A DNA stretch of 64,000 nucleotides from JAJYKC01 sp035545735 (GCA_035545735.1 DASZXS010000043.1:40409-104408); one strand, 5' to 3'; positions 47,941 to 56,893 are shown, numbered from the stretch's first letter. Notes: generated from the letters alone by a model not told the origin. Program-made: numbers and translations.

Positions 47941-49167
47941 TCACCTGGGCGTGACGTGAATCAACGCGCCGGGATCGGCGTCCTCCAGCATCCACAGCGA
48001 GCCATCGGGGCCTTCTTCCACATCGCGGATGCGATGACCCACGTCCCAGCGCTCGGCGCTTTTTGCGCCGCCGTGGCCGTCAAAGATAATGCGGTTGAGC
48101 GTCTTGGTTCCGAGGCCGCTGACAAAGCCGTTGCCGTTCCATTGCGGGAAGGTGCGCGAGCCGCGGTAGAACATCAGGTTGCCCGGGGCGATCACCGGCA
48201 CCCAATAAAGAACGGGCTTCGCCAGGTCGGGCCGCGTGTCCGGACTGGGGATGGGCACTCCGTTATAGTTGCGGCCATAGGAGACAAGCGGCCAGCCATA
48301 ATTCTTGCCCTTCTCAATCAGGTTCAGTTCGTCACCGCCGCGCGGACCATGCTCCACCTCCCACAATTCGCCGCTGGGCGAAAACGCCAGTCCGTAGGGC
48401 GTGCGGACCCCGCTGGCCCAGGTTTCCGCCGGTGTCAGATTGGGGCCGGGAAAAGTATACGTGCTGATCACCTTGGCGGTCTTCGCCGCTTCCGTATCAC
48501 GAGGCGGATCGATCAGAGGAATGGTGGCGGCGCCGGTTTTGCCGAAGTTTGGGTTGCCGGGAGCCGGCTTGCCGTCGAGCGTCAGGCGCAGTATCTTGCC
48601 TTCCGGCTGGTTGGGATCCTGGGCCGGAGTAAAACGCTGGCGGTCGCCAACGGAGAGAAACAGAAACTTGCCGTCCGGTGAAAAGGCGACCTGCGCGCCT
48701 TCCTGCCCGCCCTTGCCTTTGGGCATCTGGCGCCACAGCACATCGAAGTCTTCGAGTTTGGCCGAGGTAGCGGTGACGTTCAGCTTGGCGCGAGCGAGCG
48801 CGAGGCCCCCGCCATAGTCGCCCGGCTCGGCATAGGTGAGATAGATCCTGTGGTCGGCTGCGTAATGCGGCGAGAGGAACACGCCGTGCATGCCGCTCTG
48901 GCCCTGATAATAGACGGGGGGCGTATCGTCTACCCTTATCTTTTCTCCCTTCTGGGATACCAGCCAGACGGGCCCGACCTTTTCCGTGACCAGCATGCGC
49001 CCATCGGGTAGAAAGGCCAGCCGCCAGGGGAGTTTAAAAGTCGCCACCGTCGTCATGGTGAAGGGCAGGTCGGGTTCAGGCTTCTGTTCGCCCACGTTGA
49101 CCTGCGCCCAAGCCGCCACCGACACCAAGGTGAAAAGCAGCGGCGCATTCGCCAATCTCATCGTCAT
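47941..49167 (-). CDS. Exported PQQ-dependent aldose sugar dehydrogenase
   Basis: Periplasmic soluble dehydrogenase of the GdhB/YliI family, 408 residues from ATG 49167 (AAGGAG upstream); signal peptide MRLANAPLLFTLVSVAAWAQ. The six-bladed propeller motifs include PWRLAFLPDGRMLVTEKVGP, GQSGMHGVFLSPHYAADHRI, AQVAFSPDGKFLFLSVGDRQ, SGVRTPYGLAFSPSGELWEV, EHGPRGGDELNLIEKGKNYG, WPLVSYGRNYNG and VEEGPDGSLWMLEDAD. The His in HG.F and the Arg/Asn-rich region around blades 4-5 match the PQQ site. It oxidises aldose sugars to lactones, feeding electrons to an unknown acceptor. No PQQ biosynthesis gene is in the window. Confidence 0.92.
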   Translation of the reverse strand: MTMRLANAPLLFTLVSVAAWAQVNVGEQKPEPDLPFTMTTVATFKLPWRLAFLPDGRMLVTEKVGPVWLVSQKGEKIRVDDTPPVYYQGQSGMHGVFLSPHYAADHRIYLTYAEPGDYGGGLALARAKLNVTATSAKLEDFDVLWRQMPKGKGGQEGAQVAFSPDGKFLFLSVGDRQRFTPAQDPNQPEGKILRLTLDGKPAPGNPNFGKTGAATIPLIDPPRDTEAAKTAKVISTYTFPGPNLTPAETWASGVRTPYGLAFSPSGELWEVEHGPRGGDELNLIEKGKNYGWPLVSYGRNYNGVPIPSPDTRPDLAKPVLYWVPVIAPGNLMFYRGSRTFPQWNGNGFVSGLGTKTLNRIIFDGHGGAKSAERWDVGHRIRDVEEGPDGSLWMLEDADPGALIHVTPR

Positions 49168-49313
49168 TCTCTCCTTGTTCCTGAAGCGCCCAAGCTCAAG
49201 CAATCGTGGAGCGGCCGCTATTCGTACATTACCACTTGGCCGCATAAGACGAGGAAAGGCTCAGGCGCGCAGAGAGGCGAAAAACAACAAAAGCATCCGG
49301 TACGATCTCCGCC

Positions 49314-49342
49314 TTGACGTATATCCGCAACGGATATAGTAT
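49314..49342 (+). promoter_or_regulatory. Promoter and palindromic operator of the PadR gene
   Basis: TTGACG (49314-49319), 17-base spacer, TAGTAT (49337-49342). Nearly all of the spacer is the perfect inverted repeat TATATCCG-CAA-CGGATATA (49320-49338). Transcription should start near 49348, only about seven bases before ATG 49355. Autorepression by PadR is likely. Confidence 0.78.
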
Positions 49343-49354
49343 CGGAATGTGGCG

Positions 49355-49696
49355 ATGAAGAAAACTGCGCCGGCTCCACTGACTCCCGCCGTGCTGCATA
49401 TCCTGTTGGCTCTTTCGACGGGGGAGCGGCACGGCTACGGGATTATGAAACAGGTGCAGGCGGACTCGCAGGGCAGGACGAAGATGGGCCCGGGGACGCT
49501 GTACGGCTCCATCGGGCGGATGATGGAGGCCGGACTGATCCGGGAAAGCGTTAAGCGGGTGGATCCGGAGATGGACGGCGAGCGGCGGATTTATTACCAG
49601 CTCACGGGTGCGGGGCGGGCGGCGTTGCAGGCGGAGCTAACGCGGTATCGCGGCGTGGTGGCGCTGGCGGAAGGACGTTTGGCCCATGGCCGCTAA
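49355..49696 (+). CDS. PadR-family transcriptional regulator
   Basis: A 113-residue winged-helix repressor: LTPAVLHILLALSTGERHGY, GIMKQVQADSQGRTKMGPGT, LYGSIGRMMEAGLIRE, RRIYYQLTGAGRAALQAELT. This matches the short PadR-s2 type. ATG 49355 is preferred to GTG 49349, since the latter lies at the expected transcription start. Its 3' end overlaps the next gene by 11 bases. It probably represses this pair through the palindrome in its promoter. Confidence 0.92.
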   Translation: MKKTAPAPLTPAVLHILLALSTGERHGYGIMKQVQADSQGRTKMGPGTLYGSIGRMMEAGLIRESVKRVDPEMDGERRIYYQLTGAGRAALQAELTRYRGVVALAEGRLAHGR

Positions 49697-50438
49697 CATC
49701 GCGGGCCGGCGCTACCGGACGTGCTATGCGAGGCTGCTGCGGCTGTATCCCCGGCCTTTCCGTGAGCGGTTCGGTGAGAGTATGGCGCAGACATTTCAGG
49801 ACCTGTGCCGGGAGCACGAGGAGGCCGGGCGGGGACTGTTCGGGTTCGCGCTGTGGATCTTTTGCGAGACGCTGGCGGGAATCGTCAGGGAGAACATACT
49901 GCGTATGGACCAACTGGGAAAGACGGTGTTGCGCGCGGCGCTGGTGGCGCTGGGCCTGTTGATGGCGCCGCTGGTGGCATCGCAGGTGGTGGAGGGATGG
50001 AACTGGCCTGCGAAGGCTTTCGTGTTTGTGTATGTCCTGTTCTTCGGCACGGCGCTGGCGTACGGCTTGATCGCGAAGCGGATGAACGCGTGGGCGTACA
50101 AGGCGGGCGTCGGATTGGCGCTGGTGACGGGGTTCGCCTTGGGGTGGTCCAACATGGTCCATGTCGCGGACTCGGAAAATCCGGCGAACCTGGTTTACTT
50201 CGGGGTGCTCGTCGTGGGGGGCGTCGGGGCCTGGCTGGCGCGGCTGAAGGCGCCAGGACTGGCTCGCACGTTGTTCGCGATGGCGGTGACGCTGGCGGGG
50301 ATCGCCGTGATACTGCCCTCGGGAGCGCCGCCCGTCCTTGCGCGGAATATGGCGATCGGCCACGCCGTATTCGTGGCGTTGTTCACCGCCTCCGGTCTAC
50401 TGTTCCGGCACGCGAGTTCGGCCGAATTGCCGAAGTAG
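49686..50438 (+). CDS. PadR-linked membrane protein of unknown function
   Basis: A 250-residue protein with the N-terminal motif CYARLLRLYPRPFRERFGES followed by MAQTFQDLCRE, the so-called permease-prefix region found next to PadR regulators in Acidobacteriota, and then six or seven hydrophobic segments (FGFALWIFCETLAGIVRENI, VLRAALVALGLLMAPLVASQ, FVFVYVLFFGTALAYGLIAK, AGVGLALVTGFALGW, LFAMAVTLAGIAVILPSG). There is no MacB permease domain. It is translated from inside the PadR stop region, so the two are coupled. Confidence 0.82.
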   Translation: MAANIAGRRYRTCYARLLRLYPRPFRERFGESMAQTFQDLCREHEEAGRGLFGFALWIFCETLAGIVRENILRMDQLGKTVLRAALVALGLLMAPLVASQVVEGWNWPAKAFVFVYVLFFGTALAYGLIAKRMNAWAYKAGVGLALVTGFALGWSNMVHVADSENPANLVYFGVLVVGGVGAWLARLKAPGLARTLFAMAVTLAGIAVILPSGAPPVLARNMAIGHAVFVALFTASGLLFRHASSAELPK

Positions 50439-50484
50439 GACCGTCGCCGGCGCGGAAACTCCGCGCCCGCCGCCCTTACCGCAA

Positions 50485-51774
50485 CTAAGCGATCATGCCC
50501 GCCGCGACCGTCTCATTCGTCGCCTCGTCGATCAAAATAAGGCTCCCCGTGCTGCGGTTGCGGCTGTACTTGTCGTAAATCAGCGGGTGGGTCGTGTGGA
50601 TTGCAATCTTGCCGATGTCATTCAGGCCAATGTGCTTGTCTTCTTCGTTCCGGTGCAGTGTATTGACGTCCACTTTGTAGTGGACTTCCTTCACGAAGCA
50701 ACGCGTGTCCCGTGTCGTATGCTTGACGACATAGCGGCCGTTCGGCATCAGCGGCTTGTCATTCAGCCAGCACACCATCATCGTGATGTCCTGGCCCATC
50801 GCCGGGCGGTTGTTCTCGCGGACGATCATGTCTCCGCGGCTGATGTCGATTTCGTCCGTCAGCGTGAAAGAGACCGACATCGGCGGGAACGCTTCGTTCA
50901 CCGGCCCGTCGAAGGTTTCGATCGTTTTGATGCGCGTCCCGATGCCGGACGGCAGCACCACCACTTCATCGCCCGGACGGAAGACGCCGCCGGAGACGCG
51001 TCCCGAATAGCCGCGATAGTCGTGCCATTCGGCCTGATGCGGACGAATAACGCCCTGCACCGGAAAGCGCGGGTCGATGTGATTGAGGTCGCTCGAAACG
51101 TGGATATGTTCCAGAAGATACATCAGGGTCGGGCCCTGGTACCAGTCCATGTGCCTCGACCGCTCCACGATATTGTCGCCATGCAGCGCGCAAATCGGGA
51201 TGAAATGAAAATCGGGAACATCCAGCCGCGCGGCGAAGTCGGAGAACGCGGCGCAGATCTCCTCGAACACGCTCTCGCTGTATTCCACCAGGTCCATCTT
51301 GTTGATGCAGACCACCACGTGGGGAATCTGCAGCAGCGAGGCGATAAACGCGTGCCGGCATGTCTGTTCTACTACGCCCTTGCGCGCATCCACCAGAATG
51401 ATGGCCAGGTTCGCGGTGGAAGCGCCGGTCACCATATTGCGCGTATATTGAACGTGCCCGGGCGTATCCGCGATGATGAACTTCCGCTTCGGCGTCGAGA
51501 AGTAGCGGTAAGCGACGTCGATCGTAATTCCCTGCTCCCGCTCGGCGCGCAGGCCGTCGGTGAGCAGCGCAAGGTTCACATAATCTTCTCCGCGCACCTC
51601 GCTGGTGCGCTTGATCGCCTCGTACTGGTCGTCGAAAATCGCTTTGCTGTCGTAGAGAAGACGGCCGATTAAGGTGCTCTTCCCATCGTCCACGCTCCCC
51701 GCGGTCGAGAACCGCAGAAGTTGCATGTCGAGATAACCGCGCGTATCTACGGCGGAATGACTTCCATTTTGCAC
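50485..51774 (-). CDS. cysN: Sulfate adenylyltransferase subunit 1 (GTPase)
   Basis: Regulatory GTPase subunit of ATP sulfurylase, which makes adenosine 5'-phosphosulfate from sulfate and ATP. The 429 residues show the EF-Tu-like G domain: P-loop AGSVDDGKSTLIGRLLYDSK, EREQGITIDVAYRYFST, DTPGHVQYTRNMVTGAS, NKMDLV, then two beta-barrel domains (VQGVIRPHQAEWHDYRGYSG, GRYVVKHTTRDTRCFVKEVH). No APS-kinase (CysC) fusion is present at the C-terminus, as 429 residues is CysN-only length. GTG 51774 follows the cysD stop by three bases; ATG 51726 is an alternative start. Confidence 0.95.
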   Translation of the reverse strand: MQNGSHSAVDTRGYLDMQLLRFSTAGSVDDGKSTLIGRLLYDSKAIFDDQYEAIKRTSEVRGEDYVNLALLTDGLRAEREQGITIDVAYRYFSTPKRKFIIADTPGHVQYTRNMVTGASTANLAIILVDARKGVVEQTCRHAFIASLLQIPHVVVCINKMDLVEYSESVFEEICAAFSDFAARLDVPDFHFIPICALHGDNIVERSRHMDWYQGPTLMYLLEHIHVSSDLNHIDPRFPVQGVIRPHQAEWHDYRGYSGRVSGGVFRPGDEVVVLPSGIGTRIKTIETFDGPVNEAFPPMSVSFTLTDEIDISRGDMIVRENNRPAMGQDITMMVCWLNDKPLMPNGRYVVKHTTRDTRCFVKEVHYKVDVNTLHRNEEDKHIGLNDIGKIAIHTTHPLIYDKYSRNRSTGSLILIDEATNETVAAGMIA

Positions 51775-51777
51775 GGT

Positions 51778-52683
51778 TTAGAAATATCCCTCTTTCTTGC
51801 GGTCTTCCATGGCGGCGTCCGAACGTTTGTCGTCTGCCCTGCCCCCCCGCTCGGTAATGCGCGACGCGGCCACTTCCAGAATGATCTCTTCGATCGCGGT
51901 GGCCCGAGACAGAACCGCTCCGGTGCAGGTCATGTCTCCCACCGTACGGAAACGGACTTCATATTCCCCGGCTTCTTCTCCCGGACGCGGCGCGACGCAC
52001 TCGGATTCGGCCAGCAGGACGCCGTTCCGCCGGATGCAGCGCCGGGTGTGGGTGAAATAAAGGCTGGGGAGTTCGAGTCTTTCGCGAAAGATATATTGCC
52101 AGACATCCATCTCGGTCCAATTGCTGATGGGGAACACCCGCATGTGCTCTCCCATCCGTTTGCGGCCGTTGAAGATGTTCCATAATTCCGGGCGCTGGTT
52201 CTTGGGGTCCCACTGCCCGAACTCATCGCGGTGCGAGAAGAAGCGCTCCTTAGCCCGCGCTTTCTCTTCGTCCCGGCGCGCGCCCCCCATGGCCGCATCG
52301 AATTGAAACTCCGCAATGGCGTCGAGCAGGGTCACGGTCTGAATCGAGTTCCGGCTGGCGTTCGGCCCGCGCTCTTCCACCGCCCGCCCCTGGTCGATCG
52401 AATCCTGCACGCTGCGAACGATGAGCTTCGCCCCAATCTTCCCGATCCACTGATCGCGGTACACGAGAGTTTCCGGAAAGTTATGCCCGGTGTCGATATG
52501 CATCAGAGGAAACGGGATCCGCGCCGGCCAGAATGCCTTGCGGGCGAGGTGGCTCATTACGATCGAGTCTTTGCCGCCGGAGAATAGCATCACCGGCCTC
52601 TCGAACTGAGCCACCACCTCGCGGATGACGAAAATCGCCTCCGACTCCAGTTCTTTCAAATGCTTCAGACTATAGGACTTCAT
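51778..52683 (-). CDS. cysD: Sulfate adenylyltransferase subunit 2
   Basis: Catalytic subunit of ATP sulfurylase, of the PAPS reductase/PP-loop fold. ATG 52683 gives 301 residues, the family length. The pyrophosphate loop is LFSGGKDSIVMSHLARKAFW, followed by LMHIDTGHNFPETLVYRD, FDAAMGGARRDEEKARAKER, SHRDEFGQWDPKNQRPELWN, PISNWTEMDVWQYI and the C-terminal RKKEGYF. It is the first gene of the cysDN operon; the later reduction genes (cysH, cysI) are not in the window. The ATG upstream at 52749 only enters the divergent S55 leader. Confidence 0.96.
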   Translation of the reverse strand: MKSYSLKHLKELESEAIFVIREVVAQFERPVMLFSGGKDSIVMSHLARKAFWPARIPFPLMHIDTGHNFPETLVYRDQWIGKIGAKLIVRSVQDSIDQGRAVEERGPNASRNSIQTVTLLDAIAEFQFDAAMGGARRDEEKARAKERFFSHRDEFGQWDPKNQRPELWNIFNGRKRMGEHMRVFPISNWTEMDVWQYIFRERLELPSLYFTHTRRCIRRNGVLLAESECVAPRPGEEAGEYEVRFRTVGDMTCTGAVLSRATAIEEIILEVAASRITERGGRADDKRSDAAMEDRKKEGYF

Positions 52684-52766
52684 GTCTCCCTTATTTCCGT
52701 ACTCGCGTGGCCCCATCAAAGGACGAGCGTAGAGGGGACTTTGACCCAATGTACGATAGTAGTTTG

Positions 52767-54629
52767 ATGTCAGGCAAGCGGAAACGATGCGCCGAAAAAC
52801 GCCTTCCCGCTCGTACGCCGATTCGTGGCGTCCGGACCGCTTTCGCGCTGTTCACGTTTCTCTTATCCCTATTATCTCCACAAAAGTTCTACGGGCAGAT
52901 GCCCGCCATCTTCCCTCTCAGCGAAGTCCGCGCCGGACAGAGGGGCACGGGCAGAACGGTCTTTTCCGGCGGCCGTGTGGATGAATTTCAAGTGGAAATA
53001 CTGGGTATTTTGCGGAACTCCGGCCCCAAACAGTCTATTATACTGGCGCGGCTCTCTGGAGGGCCGCTCGCGGAAACCGGCGTGATGCAAGGGATGAGCG
53101 GCAGTCCCGTGTACATCGGCGGCCGCCTGGTGGGCGCGGTGGCGCTGGCGTTCCCCTTTGCCAAGACAGCCATCACCGGAATCCGCCCGATTGAGGAAAT
53201 GCTCGCCGCCGGTTCTGAGACTCGAACCTCGGAACGCCTTCCCGATGCGGCGCGGAAGCCGCCTCTCGACGCGTCACTCGACGCCTTCGACCTTACGCAT
53301 ATCCCCGGCCCCGCGCGCGGGGGACCCGAGGACGGCGAGCCGACCCTGGTTGATATCGCCACTCCCGTCTCTTTCCACGGCTTCAGCTCCAGCACCCTGC
53401 GGCAGTTTGAACCTGTCCTCCGGAAGCTCGGCCTCGCACCCCGGCAAGGCGTGTCAAGCGGCGGTGCACTGGCGCCCCGCATGGGCGCCGCGTCGCGCCT
53501 TCACCCCGGCGACATGATCAGCGTGCAGCTTCTCTCCGGCGACATGAGCGCGGGCGCGGATGGCACCGTGACCGCCATCGACGGCCGCCGGATCTACGCC
53601 TTCGGACACCAGTTCCTCGGCGCCGGACAGGCCGATTTTCCCTTCGCCCGTTCCGAGGTCATCGCCCTGCTCCCCAACCTGAACGCTTCTTTCAAAATCT
53701 CCTCGCCCGAAGAGTGGATGGGTTCGATCACGCTGGACCACAACACGGCGATCGCCGGAGAGATCGGGCGGCGCGCGGCCACTATTCCTCTATCCATCCG
53801 CTTGCGGGCATCGAACGGACGCGTAACGGCGTATCGCATGGAGATGGCGAACAGCCCCGTGCTGACCCCGCTCCTGGTTCAGATGGCCCTCTATTCCACC
53901 ATCGATGCCTCCGAACGATCGGTTGGCCCGTCGACTTATGAGATCCATGGAACCGCCGCCTTCCAGCCGGAGCTGCCCGCCCTGCGGTTCGACAACATCT
54001 ATGCCGGCGATGTCGGCGTGCCCGCTCTTGCCTCCGCCGCCGTCGCCTCTTCCATCGCCTATGCTCTTGCGCTCGACTTTCCCGGTCTGCGCCTGAAAAA
54101 CGTCGACCTCGATGTCCGCGCCACCGAGAAGCGGCTGCTGCTGGACATTTCGCAGGTTACTCCGTCGAAGAAGGAAGTGCTCCCGGGCGACGCGGTGGAT
54201 CTCTACGTGGTGCTTTCCGGCACGGATGGCTCGGTGGTCCGCCGGACCGTGACCTACCACGTCCCCATCGGAGCGCCCGCCGGGATACTGCAATTCTCCG
54301 TCACCGATGCGGCGTCGGCGAATCTGGCCGAGTATGCGCGATTCCTTTCCTCTCCGCCGCGTTCGGCCGCGCAGGCTCTCGATTTTCTGAACGGGCTCCG
54401 CGACAACCGTAAGGCCTATGTGCGCATCCTCCGCGGCGACCCGGCGTTCTCCGTCGGCGGTGAAACGCTGCCGGATCCTCCACCCTCACTCGGCCTGATA
54501 CTCTCCAAGGATCAGTCGTCGTGGAACTCGCTCTTGGGGCAGGGATCGAAAATGGAAGAAATCGCGATTGACGCGGGAGGCGGCGTGGTGAGCGGCTCAC
54601 AGAGCGTTCAGATTCAGGTGAAACAGTGA
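52767..54629 (+). CDS. SpoIVB-like peptidase S55-domain protein, exported, motif order permuted
   Basis: A 620-residue protein with a basic N-terminus and one signal-anchor (TAFALFTFLLSLLSP). The S55-type nucleophile block comes first: VFSGGRVDEFQVEILGILRN, then MQGMSGSPVYIGGRLVGAVA with predicted catalytic Ser111, and GIRPIEEMLAAG. After a spacer of about 100 residues follows SAGADGTVTAIDGRRIYAFG with His281, and PFARSEVIALLPNLNASFK. In B. subtilis SpoIVB the His block lies before the Ser block, so the order here is reversed. The residue at the SpoIVB Asp position is Ser97. About 290 further residues of beta-rich sequence follow. The stop overlaps the start of the next gene (GTGA). Confidence 0.82.
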   Translation: MSGKRKRCAEKRLPARTPIRGVRTAFALFTFLLSLLSPQKFYGQMPAIFPLSEVRAGQRGTGRTVFSGGRVDEFQVEILGILRNSGPKQSIILARLSGGPLAETGVMQGMSGSPVYIGGRLVGAVALAFPFAKTAITGIRPIEEMLAAGSETRTSERLPDAARKPPLDASLDAFDLTHIPGPARGGPEDGEPTLVDIATPVSFHGFSSSTLRQFEPVLRKLGLAPRQGVSSGGALAPRMGAASRLHPGDMISVQLLSGDMSAGADGTVTAIDGRRIYAFGHQFLGAGQADFPFARSEVIALLPNLNASFKISSPEEWMGSITLDHNTAIAGEIGRRAATIPLSIRLRASNGRVTAYRMEMANSPVLTPLLVQMALYSTIDASERSVGPSTYEIHGTAAFQPELPALRFDNIYAGDVGVPALASAAVASSIAYALALDFPGLRLKNVDLDVRATEKRLLLDISQVTPSKKEVLPGDAVDLYVVLSGTDGSVVRRTVTYHVPIGAPAGILQFSVTDAASANLAEYARFLSSPPRSAAQALDFLNGLRDNRKAYVRILRGDPAFSVGGETLPDPPPSLGLILSKDQSSWNSLLGQGSKMEEIAIDAGGGVVSGSQSVQIQVKQ

Positions 54630-56857
54630 AGAGCGGACTCGCGGCCCTTCTGGCGCTGGCGGCGGGATCTCTCCACGCCGCCAGCACCACGACATGGGAG
54701 ATGAACTCCTACCAGGACTTCGTTCACGGTAAGTTCTCCGGAGTTTCACTCGATCGCGCCGGAACGTTATCCATCGCGCCGGCTGTTTCTTCCCTCTTCT
54801 CTTCCGGACAGGCAGTGGTATGGAGCCTGGCGGCGGGGCCCAATGGAGTCCTGTACGCGGGCACCGGGCACGGAGGAATCGTCTACCAGATATCGCCGGC
54901 GGGCCAGGCCAAAGTGTTATGGAAAGCGGATCAGCCCGAAGTGTTCGCGCTCGCCGTCAATCCAAGCGGCGTCCTTTATGCCGCCACGTCGCCGGACGGG
55001 AAGGTTTTTCGCATCGAAGGCGGCAAGGCTGCCGAATTTTTCGATCCGCATGCGAAATATATCTGGTCGCTCTGCTTCGCGCCCGATGGAACTCTCTACG
55101 TCGGGACGGGCGGGCAGGGCGAGATCTTTCGCGTCGATCCGCTCGGGCACGGAGAAAAATACTACAGCACCGGGCAGTCCCATGTCACCGCGCTGGCCAC
55201 GGATTCGCAAGGGAGGCTGCTGGCGGGCTCCGAGCCGAACGGAATCCTCTACCGCATCCTGGCTAAGGACAAGGCGTTCGTGCTCTTTGATTCTCCCCTG
55301 CCCGAAATTCGCGCGCTGGCGCAGGGGCCGGACGGATCGATTTATGCTGCCGCGATGGGCGGTTCGGTGAGCAACCGGCTGGGGGTTCAAACTCCCACCG
55401 CTCTGGGCGCGACCACGGCCGGGTCCACGCCTTCGGTCAGCGTCACCGTCACCGACTCGGCTGCCGCGGAGGGAGACGGCCAGGCCGCGCCGGAATTGAA
55501 ACCAAAGCCCGGCGCTCCCGCTGCCGCAACCACCGCGGTGCGCCCCGTGCTGAATGCGCTTTCTCCGATCGTCGAACTCTCCGGCGTCGACAAGTCGGCC
55601 GTCTATCGCATTCTCCCCGACAACACGGTAGAGACGCTGTGGACTTCGAAGGACGAAAACGTCTACGACATGGATCTGTCCGGCCCGGATATCCTGCTGG
55701 CGACGGACCTGCAAGGGCGGCTTTACAGGCTCGGCGCCGACCGGAAGAACGCCTTGATCGCCGAGACGGGAGAGGGAGAAATTGTGAAGCTGCTTCCTTC
55801 GCCGGCTGGCCTGGTTGCCGCGACCGCCGATATGGGAAAGATCTTCCGGATTGGTTCGGCGCCGGCGGCCTCGGGGTCTTACGAAGCTCCGGTCCACGAT
55901 ACCGGCACGGTGGCCCGGTGGGGCCGTCTGACCTGGCGCTCCAGTGATGGTGTGGGAACCATCCGCTTCGAAACGCGCAGCGGCAACTCGGCCCGGCCGG
56001 ATGCAACCTGGAGCGATTGGGCCGGCGCACCGGATGGAGCCCTATCCAGTCCGAATGCCCGCTTCATTCAATGGAGGGTTTTCCTTGCGCGGGGCGCGTC
56101 GCTCGACGGGGTGACGCTCGCGTACCTTCCCCAAAATACGCCGCCGGTAGTGCGCAGCATCGTGGTTTCGAGCGCCGGCCCCGGTTCGAGCGCCGCCGCC
56201 AAAAGCCAATCTTCCTCGTCCTCCGCGAACGCCAGCTATTCGATTACAGTGACCGACACGGGCGATGCCCCATCGTTGTCCTCGGGAACTCCGAGCCAAA
56301 CAGTGGGGCGCTCCGGGGGAGGGCAGATCCAGATCACCTGGCAGGCGGATGACCCCGACTCGGACAAGCTCGCCTATTCCGTCTATTTCCGCGGCGAAGA
56401 AGAGCACGCCTGGAAGCTTCTGAAGGCCAACCTCTCCGAAAACGCCTACACCGTCGATGGCGATTCGCTGGCCGACGGACGCTATTTCTTCCGGGTGGTG
56501 GCTTCGGACCGTCCGTCAAACCCTCCGGGACAGGCGCGCGAAGCGGACCTGGTTAGCTCTCCGGTACTGGTGGACAACACCCCTCCCATGGTTCGTATTA
56601 CAAGCTCACGCCGCGATGGAGGCAACGCCTCCATCGACGTGGAAGCCGCCGACGCCTCGTCGCCGCTGCGCCGCTGCGAATACTCGGTGGATGCCGGACC
56701 ATGGACCATGGTCGAGGCGGCCGACGGTATCACGGACTCGGCCCGGGAACAATTCCAGATCCGCGCTTCGAACCTCGAGATGGGGGAGCACCTGGTGGTG
56801 GTTCGCGTTTACGATATCGCCGGTAACGCCGGGCTCGCGAAAACCGTGCTGAAATAG
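54626..56857 (+). CDS. Large exported beta-propeller protein with Ig/fibronectin-like C-terminus
   Basis: A 743-residue secreted protein starting at GTG 54626 inside the S55 stop region; signal peptide MKSGLAALLALAAGSLHAAS. Residues 60-420 form a WD40/NHL-like propeller (LAAGPNGVLYAGTGHGGIVY, LAVNPSGVLYAATSPDGKVF, LCFAPDGTLYVGTGGQGEIF, LATDSQGRLLAGSEPNGILY), interrupted by a Ala/Pro/Ser linker of about 70 residues. The C-terminal half has a galactose-binding-like block (VARWGRLTWRSSDGVGTIRF) and two fibronectin/Ig-like domains (ITWQADDPDSDKLAYSVYFR, DGRYFFRVVASDRPSNPPGQ, MGEHLVVVRVYDIAGNAG). Probably an extracellular or periplasmic binding scaffold working with the S55 protein; function unknown. 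Confidence 0.85.
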   Translation: MKSGLAALLALAAGSLHAASTTTWEMNSYQDFVHGKFSGVSLDRAGTLSIAPAVSSLFSSGQAVVWSLAAGPNGVLYAGTGHGGIVYQISPAGQAKVLWKADQPEVFALAVNPSGVLYAATSPDGKVFRIEGGKAAEFFDPHAKYIWSLCFAPDGTLYVGTGGQGEIFRVDPLGHGEKYYSTGQSHVTALATDSQGRLLAGSEPNGILYRILAKDKAFVLFDSPLPEIRALAQGPDGSIYAAAMGGSVSNRLGVQTPTALGATTAGSTPSVSVTVTDSAAAEGDGQAAPELKPKPGAPAAATTAVRPVLNALSPIVELSGVDKSAVYRILPDNTVETLWTSKDENVYDMDLSGPDILLATDLQGRLYRLGADRKNALIAETGEGEIVKLLPSPAGLVAATADMGKIFRIGSAPAASGSYEAPVHDTGTVARWGRLTWRSSDGVGTIRFETRSGNSARPDATWSDWAGAPDGALSSPNARFIQWRVFLARGASLDGVTLAYLPQNTPPVVRSIVVSSAGPGSSAAAKSQSSSSSANASYSITVTDTGDAPSLSSGTPSQTVGRSGGGQIQITWQADDPDSDKLAYSVYFRGEEEHAWKLLKANLSENAYTVDGDSLADGRYFFRVVASDRPSNPPGQAREADLVSSPVLVDNTPPMVRITSSRRDGGNASIDVEAADASSPLRRCEYSVDAGPWTMVEAADGITDSAREQFQIRASNLEMGEHLVVVRVYDIAGNAGLAKTVLK

Positions 56858-56863
56858 CCGCCG

Positions 56864-56893
56864 ATAAGAGATAAGATGGGCGGGCCCTCTTAT
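56864..56893 (+). promoter_or_regulatory. Inverted repeat that covers the deaminase start codon
   Basis: Arms ATAAGAG (56864-56870) and CTCTTAT (56887-56893) flank a 16-base loop; the second arm includes the first two bases of ATG 56892. No ribosome site is visible. It may act as an RNA hairpin or a protein site, or be chance. Confidence 0.4.
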
